Of a stretch of DNA of 16,017 nt, positions 10,721 to 16,017 are shown piece by piece. The number at the start of each line of letters is the position of its first letter. Position 1 is the first letter of the stretch. Source of the DNA: Circinella minor (taxonomy: Eukaryota; Mucoromycota; Mucoromycetes; Mucorales; Lichtheimiaceae); contig JAEPRB010000512.1 in the NCBI GenBank assembly GCA_016758965.1, positions 1 through 16,017 on the forward strand, written 5' to 3'. Made by a program: the position numbers and the translations under genes. A model generated the notes under the pieces. It had not been told where the DNA came from. It saw nothing but the letters and a program-made list of their open reading frames with translations, and searched no databases.

Positions 10721-10850
10721 CCCACTACCATATATATTGAAACCATAAAGAGAAAAAAAGGGAAATCGCCTATTTCCATCGTTACAATCTATTATATAAT
10801 GTCTTTAGTAAAACAAGATTTTATAAAATGGTTTTATTAAATAAATAGTT

Positions 10851-11160
10851 AAAAGAACGTGTTATCTTACTTGAACAAAACAAGTTGCATAATGAAAGAT
10901 TTCAAAAGTTCGAATGCGAACCCCGGGTCTTGTTTTCCAAATTGAGCGGTGGGTCACAACAGTACTAAACCTTTTAAAAAAAACGATTAAAAAAGATTAA
11001 TAAAAAGTTTACGCTAATTAACAAAAACTAAAGGAACGTGTTTTCTTACTTGAACAAAAACAATTTCCAATAATGAAAGAATTCAAAAGAATTCATACAA
11101 TTTCAAGTCTTACTTTCCATTTTAAATGGCGATTTACAACAGTTACTATATCCTTTAAAC
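10851..11160. repeat. Diverged direct duplication, possibly SINE-like
   Basis: Two copies in the same orientation, about 10851-10979 and 11027-11160, offset by about 179 bases. Shared blocks include GAACGTGTT, CTTACTTGAACAAAA, TAATGAAAGA, CAAAAG, TTTCCA and ACAACAGT. On the minus strand copy 1 reads TAGTACTGTTG, about 40 bases, then GGGGTTCGCATTC, which resembles the spacing and sequence of tRNA A and B boxes. Copy 2 is degenerate there. A tRNA-derived short element is inferred. No target-site duplication was found. Confidence 0.5.
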
Positions 11161-11442
11161 AAAACAAAAACAATAATCAGTGTAAGTATAATAAATAAAT
11201 AAACAAACATATTGTAGAAATATATAAAGAAAAGTTATTTTTTTCTTCTGTTATTCTAATGATAGAATGTTCAAAAAAAAAAATCTTTTTCTTTTCTTTT
11301 AAAAAAAAACCAAGTATCTAGTTAAACATACTTTGTGCAGAAACAAACAGAATATGCGTGTGTGTATTTTTCAAAAAACACGTTGATTTCCCAAGTGTTA
11401 AAATGAGAAGAGGTGAAAGATACAAAGTGGTTGGGAAACAGG
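11161..11442. other. AT-rich spacer, nothing recognised
   Basis: Contains A/T homopolymer runs. No coding or RNA structure is supported. Confidence 0.4.
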
Positions 11443-11589
11443 ATGCGCAGCCTTTATTACAGACTGAAGTGCACGGACCTTAAATTTGGCGCTGATGTTA
11501 TAATAGCAGGAATCAGCAACGCGGTGGTGTATGTTACCACCAATCTTGTATTTGCTTTTTTAGCAGGACAAACTATTTTCATCTTTTAA
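11443..11589 (+). CDS. Small ORF, one membrane segment, unknown
   Basis: ATG CGC AGC to TAA gives 48 residues. The frame is open upstream to the TGA at 11404-11406, adding up to 12 residues without another ATG. The first 15 residues are basic and the rest is a hydrophobic segment containing DVIIAGISNAVVYVTTNLVF, ending GQTIFIF. Codon composition is balanced and richer in GC than the surroundings, which suggests real or former coding. It may be a micro-protein, or a last exon of a gene whose other exons are lost. No family is recognised. Confidence 0.3.
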   Translation: MRSLYYRLKCTDLKFGADVIIAGISNAVVYVTTNLVFAFLAGQTIFIF

Positions 11590-11832
11590 TGGTTTTATGA
11601 ACAGTCTGTCTAAAATATTGGCTTGTATTTTTACGCATGATATGAAAACTAGAGTTAGCTTTCCAAAAAAAAAATACTATTTCATTTCTTTTAATTATTT
11701 ATCATTTTATCTTATTATTGCGTATCATCCTTCTTTTTTTTCTAATACATATTTAAGAAAATCCGTATGGTTTTGTTCTTTAATAATTTACACTCATTTA
11801 TACAGAGAAAAAAGCCTTACAATCTTTAAACT

Positions 11833-12183
11833 TTATGTTTTCATGAATTTTCTAAATTTAATGTCGCTTTTTCGGTTCTCTCTATCTAGAATTGAGTCAC
11901 TTCCTGTCGGTTCTTTCCTAATAGCCGTTTTGACTTTTCTCAGTTCGGTTTTGGTTCTTCGGTTCTTATGCAGATCCCTAATCAATATAACGGTTACACA
12001 GCTCAAATTCCTTGATCGGATCTTTGAGTCTTTGAGCTGGGAGCTTGTCAATCCTGAATTAAAAATATAAATAGCAATCCTTTTCTCCCCTTATTATTTT
12101 TATACGTACATATTCGCGATAGATTTGACGATTCTGGCATTGATTGTAGAAGCCTTTTTGGATAATATGAGTAATTCAATCAT
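11833..12183 (-). pseudogene. Spliced gene remnant of unknown family
   Basis: On the minus strand an ATG at 12183 opens MIELLILSKKASTINARIVK and runs to 12110. Donor GTACGT (12109) and acceptor TTCAG (ending 12054) remove 56 bases. Exon 2 continues in frame as IDKLPAQRLKDPIKEFELCN up to a TAG at 11980-11978. A one-base shift just before that stop continues as IRDLHKNRRTKTELRKVK, a highly charged stretch, to the TAA at 11833. The minus strand is the purine-rich strand here, as expected of a coding strand. It is either a 49-residue gene or, more likely, a frameshifted remnant. It lies 79 bases downstream of the similarly oriented remnant ending at 12263 and may be part of the same locus. Family unknown. 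Confidence 0.35.
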
Positions 12184-12262
12184 CGCATCCGTTCAATCCA
12201 TTATATTCAGTTTGGTGTTATGTATAAAGGAAATGAATTATTAGTCAGATGATCTTACATCT

Positions 12263-13039
12263 TCAAATTATTAGCATCTCGGCCTCCCCCCCTTTTTTTT
12301 TATCTTTATAATATTCTTTAAACGCCATCTCAAGGTCTGAATCGAAAGATACACCGTGAATACCCATCCGATATTCTTCTTGGGTATCATCAAATATTTT
12401 GTTTAATTTGTCAACGCCCGTGAAGTTCTCAAGGTTTTCGTGAAACCGATTTTTTTGTATCAAAAGTATCGATGGAATAGAACTACATAAAAGAGATAAA
12501 TAAGAATAATTCTTTCTTCTATTTATTTTCTCCCTAGCCATGTCATTTTATATACTTACAGGATATGATGCACATTACTTTCCATGTGAAAGGCACTATA
12601 GTTGTTCTGCGATACTACTTGGAAAGTATAGAGCGCCAATGACACATCATATCCTTCTATTTTGTAACGGTCGTGTATCGACAGTACCTTCATATAAACA
12701 GGAAGTGAAAGGTTGCTTCACGTCGTGTACTAAAGTCGATAAAAACACTGGAATGAGGGCTGTTACCAGCTTTCCACATGTGAGAATGAACAAGGGTCCC
12801 GTCATCGTTTACAATGTTCGTTTGAGTGGTGCTAATATTTTTGTTGCCAAGTGGTTCCTTGAGAGCGTTATGGATCAAAGAAACCCTTTTAATTTGTAAA
12901 ATTTGTGACCATGTCATTTATGGATGGAGTAATCCAGACGCATGTTTTGAGTCATGAAAGGTATTCCTTTTGGGTGGTTTTGAAGTCGATTGCGAAGAAG
13001 CGTCATACTAAGGTTGAAATTTTTTATTACTGCAGATAC
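12263..13039 (-). pseudogene. Decayed gene of unknown protein family
   Basis: Minus-strand segments can be chained. ATG 13006 opens MTLLRNRLQNHPKGIPFMTQ and ends at TGA 12916-12914. An overlapping frame (ATG 12917) runs through IVNDDGTLVHSHMWKAGN and REATFHFLFI to 12690. A one-base shift near 12700 continues as VYMKVLSIHDRYKIEGYDVS and ESNVHHI. Then a 77-base intron (12559-12483, GTAAGT...TATGTAG) joins in phase 2 to SIPSILLIQKNRFHENLENF, ending AEMLII at TGA 12265-12263. The phase agreement across the intron supports this strand. The frameshifts indicate decay. An A/G homopolymer (about A9 G7) near the C-terminus may add another. I do not recognise the family. Confidence 0.45.
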
Positions 13040-13493
13040 TTATAAAAACACTTATGATTTGTGACCCGAACACTAAATACACTGTGTATTTATTGCTCTA
13101 TTTAGTAAGGAACACAATACACATGTATTTTGGCTGTGACTCCTGGTGACTCCGACAAAATTTTTGGCAGTGTAAGTTTGTGACCAAAGTGACCTTGGGG
13201 GATTTTATACATGTATGAAAATGGAACAAAAAGAAGTAATACCAAAAAAGAGAATAATACATAAAATTCAAAGAAGCAGATGGACATTTTACGAGCTATT
13301 ATAATAACAAATCAGAAACGGGTGCCATAGTTTTTGAGTACTTCCATTTCATTAATAGAATAGTAAAAGAGTCAATTTTTCTAGTAAAAGCAAAATGGAG
13401 GAAGTCAATGTTTGAGTCCTTTTGGCCCTTTTTTCTGTGTTCAAAATGTGTCTGCGACATCTGCGACATCTGCGATAGTCGCTAATTTTTCCC
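13040..13493. other. Repeat-bearing junction upstream of the CotH relic
   Basis: No gene seen. It holds nested palindromes (TAAATACA/TGTATTTA at 13074-13092; ACTAAATA near 13072 with TATTTAGT near 13101). TTTGTGACC occurs at 13058-13066 and 13177-13185, with a third copy at 12902-12910. GTGACTCC occurs twice near 13136-13154. Such a mosaic next to a truncated gene suggests mobile-element debris, but no element ends could be defined. Confidence 0.4.
13451..13475. repeat. 9-base tandem repeat TCTGCGACA, ~2.8 copies
   Basis: Copies at 13451-13459 and 13460-13468, with a partial copy at 13469-13475. It lies just upstream of the point where CotH homology begins (about 13505). Confidence 0.85.
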
Positions 13494-14317
13494 ATGGCGA
13501 TTATGGGTTTCACACGATTCATAGCAAACGGTTCTACTCATGATGCTTCCGAATGGGAAAAGCATTTTAACACTGAATCACTTTTACGAAGGTAATAAAA
13601 TCAAATCAAATCAAGAAAAACAAAGTATCCTATTTTTATTGGAGAATAATAATATAAACTAACCTTTTTTGTGTGTGTGTGTGTGTGTTATAATTGATTA
13701 AAATATATAGTTTGGCATTAGAAGTTCTTCTTGGTTTTTCAGATGGTTATTTTACTTTAGCAAATAATTTTTATGTCTATCAAAACGGATTAGATTCTGA
13801 ACAATTTGTATTTATTCCTGCTGATGTTGATACCACTCTTGGTTTAACTATTGTCAAGATGGCGGATATGCTTACTGGTAACTACAGTACTTTTCCTGGT
13901 TTTAATAAACGTTCACTTATGCCCCAATTGTTACAAGTGGATGATCTCAAGGCTCGGTTTGAACATTTGCTTCAAGAATTAAGTGTTCATGTTGTTAATC
14001 CAAGTGTATTGGATCCAGTTATTGATGCCACTGTATCTATGATTCGTCGTGATGTAGAATGGGATGCGACACTTCCACGTCTTAGTAAATTTGATTGAAG
14101 CAGTATAATGAATGATTCTGAAGATCCATTTGGTATTGGTTTCGATGAAGATATTTATCCACTCGATCGTGAAACAATTGATGATGCCATGTCTCATACA
14201 GTACCTGTTCCATTTGATTTAGCAGTCAATGGACCTGTTGGATATCTTTCATTGGCAGGTGTAAAAGAATTTATTGCTAAGAGTAATACTGCCATCAAAT
14301 CTTTTTACAATTTGTAA
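13494..14317 (+). pseudogene. CotH-family paralogue relic, 5'-truncated, in-frame stop
   Basis: Only the C-terminal part of a CotH-family protein remains. Segment 1 (to 13591) reads FIANGSTHDASEWEKHFNTE and matches the middle of the intact CotH gene at 6883-9034. The intron 13592-13710 sits at exactly the same codon and phase (ESLLR|S against ESVLR|S). Segment 2 (13711-14317) reads LALEVLLGFSDGYFTLANNF and PADVD, and ends KSFYNL. An in-frame TGA at 14096-14098 interrupts it after LPRLSKFD; reading continues in the same frame to the true C-terminus at TAA 14315-14317. The signal peptide and roughly the first 350 residues are missing. The family DNYYLY motif has become NNFYVY. A 161-residue product from ATG 13494 is conceivable but would lack secretion and the C-terminal part. 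Confidence 0.87.
13671..13688. repeat. (GT)9 microsatellite in the CotH relic intron
   Basis: Nine GT units lie between the CTAAC branch-like site (about 13659-13663) and the acceptor ATATAG at 13705-13710, making this intron longer (119 bases) than its counterpart in the intact paralogue (92). Confidence 0.9.
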
Positions 14318-15436
14318 TATATATATAACAGCTTTATAATATATCTATCTTTCTTTTTTTTTTCATTCTTCGTTGTAATATTACGCATTGTTTTTTTTTC
14401 TCTTTGTCCAGTAACAAAAGATAATGTAGCAATATTTAAATGATAGACCATTACTTTATATAGTAAATTTATTTTTGTCAATTGTTATTATAAATGTTTT
14501 TATAATCATATTAAAGTCAAAGGCACGACCTAAAAATAAATCTTCTGATATACAGTTTTTATTACATAGAATATAAATGATTGATTAGGTAGATTACGTT
14601 GAATATTCAGTATATATTTATAATTTCTTTTTTTATATATTATCATTATGTATTTACTCGCTGTTATAACAGTAGCGCCTGAAAATGCTAACAATATACA
14701 CTATATATTGGCGTGGGGTAACACCCTAGCCTAACTTATATATTTGTAGTAAAGAACGAGCTATAGGAAGGTACATCTGAAAACAGCAAAATGTTAATAC
14801 ATACATGACCACACAAGTGCAATACACACAGTAAATGGTAATCAGAAAAAAATATCGCACAACGGAAGACGAGAAACATGACAAAGACTAAAAATCCTTA
14901 AGGATTCAAAGTAACCCATTGCACAATGATACAATCAACTATGGCTCTCATTCTTTAAAACATATAAATACTCCAACCTTTTATAACATAATAAAAATTA
15001 GTAATTATAAATTTTACTCTATTATATACAATGACTTCAGAGGTCCTTTTCGATCACTCAATTTTGTCAATAATCAGATTGTTTTAACTTATAAAAGGGA
15101 CTATCACTTCTCTCTCTCACAAATATAATTTAATCTGAATAAAGGATTACGACATTTTACAAAGAGACATTTCTCATAGTACTTTATAATCTGAAGTATA
15201 TCTTTTGTACATATATACGTATAACGTTGCAATAAGTGATATTATTATTGCTAGTGTTCACTACTATTTTAATTATTATAAGTCATAATCTATCTACAGA
15301 ATAAACACCAAAATACCCCCGTTACAGAATTTTTATTAATTCCCGTGTGTTAATGTCACGACAAAATACATGCGATCTCTCGATAAACCCATCACCATAG
15401 TGTTTAAATTTCTTTTTGTTAACCGCACTATAATAG
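14318..15436. other. AT-rich region with weak coding traces
   Basis: No intact gene. A short open frame at 14648-14734 encodes MYLLAVITVAPENANNIHYI and LAWGNTLA before a stop; about 40 bases later RAIGR appears in another frame. The pattern faintly recalls a loop of fungal MFS permeases. A 14-base perfect palindrome, AATCCTTAAGGATT, lies at 14893-14906. A TATA-like element lies at 15090-15097. The rest has no recognised structure. Confidence 0.35.
15090..15097 (+). promoter_or_regulatory. TATA-like element with CT-rich start region
   Basis: TATAAAAG is followed within 10-25 bases by a CT-rich run ending TCTCTCTCAC. This is a typical arrangement for a fungal core promoter reading right, and it lies about 340 bases before the GC-rich coding stretch at 15437. 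Linking the two is inference. Confidence 0.35.
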
Positions 15437-15760
15437 GTGGTTTGGACACACCATCATCGGTTACCCCCCTCACAACAACAGCAACAGCAACCCACGCCAA
15501 GACTCCGTCCCCATCCTACCTTGCCACAACAACAACCATCAGCACCATCATCATCCCGCCAACCTCCAGAGGGTATGCTTGATCCCCGCATTCCCTCTTT
15601 GCACACCATCAACACCGACAACGACAACAGCACATCGCGATTCCGGCAAAATACCTTTGAGGATCGCGGTGTGCTTGTTCCTACCGCTTCATCATCATCA
15701 ACAAGCGAACAACGCGCTGGTCGCAAAAAGAAGGCGAGAGTAATCTCCACTAGAAAATAG
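15437..15760 (+). CDS. Q/P/S-rich protein fragment with basic tail (partial)
   Basis: A GC-rich island in AT-rich DNA, open to the TAG at 15758-15760. It encodes a Q6 tract, proline/serine-rich low-complexity sequence, then MLDPRIPSLHTINTDNDNST, FEDRGVLVPTASSSS and a basic end with RKKKAR. The tail resembles a nuclear localisation signal, so a nuclear regulator is possible (inference). The first codon is GTG. No ATG begins the frame, and AATAG just before it (ending 15436) could be a splice acceptor, making this a last exon. Alternatively the neighbouring frame reads IIGGLDTPSSVTP and changes into this one at a C6 run near 15465, which would mean a frameshifted gene. No upstream exon was found, and the family is not recognised. 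Confidence 0.5.
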   Translation: MVWTHHHRLPPSQQQQQQPTPRLRPHPTLPQQQPSAPSSSRQPPEGMLDPRIPSLHTINTDNDNSTSRFRQNTFEDRGVLVPTASSSSTSEQRAGRKKKARVISTRK

Positions 15761-15789
15761 TTTTTTTTTCCTATATACATTATAACTAT

Positions 15790-15795
15790 AATAAA
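15790..15795 (+). terminator. Polyadenylation signal AATAAA
   Basis: AATAAA lies 30 bases after the stop of the Q/P/S-rich coding stretch, preceded by a T-run. This supports the plus strand as coding there. Confidence 0.5.
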
Positions 15796-15881
15796 GTTTA
15801 ATGAACATTTTGGTACACAAACTTTTAATATACAAACTATCTATAACAGGAAATCTCTGCGCTGAGAAAGAATTCTATTTC

Positions 15882-15922
15882 CCAAATGTGCCAAATGTGC
15901 CAAATGTGCCAAATGTGCCAAA
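15882..15922. repeat. 9-base minisatellite CCAAATGTG, four copies
   Basis: Four perfect head-to-tail copies at 15882-15917, followed by a partial CCAAA. Non-coding surroundings; function unknown. Confidence 0.93.
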
Positions 15923-16017
15923 GGTTTCCCATGTTGTATATTAGCGGTTTCTATCTAAACTTACTTATGGTAAATCAGCATTATTCGAATAGAAACATAA
16001 TTTAATAAAGAAAGTAC

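Noticed and set aside
11597..12070. 157-codon plus-strand open frame rich in F, L, S and Y
   Set aside because: The strand is pyrimidine-rich, which removes stop codons; the purine-rich minus strand carries better splice and peptide evidence.
12540..12899. 119-codon plus-strand open frame
   Set aside because: The minus strand of the same DNA has segments that join in phase through a canonical intron, so this is more likely an antisense shadow; kept open in the related finding.
11494..14690. TGTTATAA at about 11498 and 14662 as possible LTR 5' ends
   Set aside because: Similarity stops after about a dozen bases; no matching 3' ends or target-site duplications found.
15454..15780. 108-codon minus-strand frame with a cysteine run
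   Set aside because: It is the complement of the CAA/CAG and proline-rich plus-strand coding stretch; the plus strand has the stop and AATAAA in suitable places.

Overview
The window reads as nuclear DNA of an early-diverging fungus, most likely Mucoromycota/Mucorales. The non-coding DNA is very AT-rich. Genes are broken by many short introns (77-131 bases in the three clear genes) with GTAAGT/GTATGT-type donors and CTAAC-like branch sites. There is a eukaryotic tRNA-Gly. Two loci encode CotH-type proteins, a family expanded in Mucorales. The organism call is inference.

Layout. 1-2033: two hairpins, a tRNA-Gly(GCC) gene on the minus strand, then a long AT-rich intergenic stretch ending in a promoter with GATA motifs. 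2034-4764 (+): a complete 13-exon amino-acid permease of the APC superfamily (LAT-like), including an 11-base exon. 5140-6006 (-): a two-exon gene for a long coiled-coil protein, convergent with the permease. 6883-9034 (-): a complete secreted CotH-family gene of five exons; its first coding exon is hidden because the long exon has no ATG. 9035-13493: an accessory-looking region with no intact large gene. It holds several short protein-like islands on both strands, some with consistent splice sites but interrupted by frameshifts, plus a diverged direct duplication and small tandem repeats. 13494-14317 (+): the 3' part of a second CotH paralogue, 5'-truncated and interrupted by an in-frame TGA. 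14318-16017: AT-rich DNA, a TATA-like element, and a GC-rich Q/P/S-rich coding stretch with a basic tail (15437-15760), followed by a 9-base minisatellite.

The intact genes do not form a pathway. The permease imports amino acids at a membrane, the coiled-coil protein is unassigned, and the CotH protein should be exported. The two CotH copies share an intron at the same position and phase, so they are paralogues. One is intact and one is dead, and they are separated by about 4.5 kb of decayed DNA. I see no CRISPR array, rRNA, replication origin or complete transposon. The least-explained part is the minus-strand coding remnant(s) at 11833-13039, where segments of an unrecognised protein join through plausible introns but carry frameshifts.
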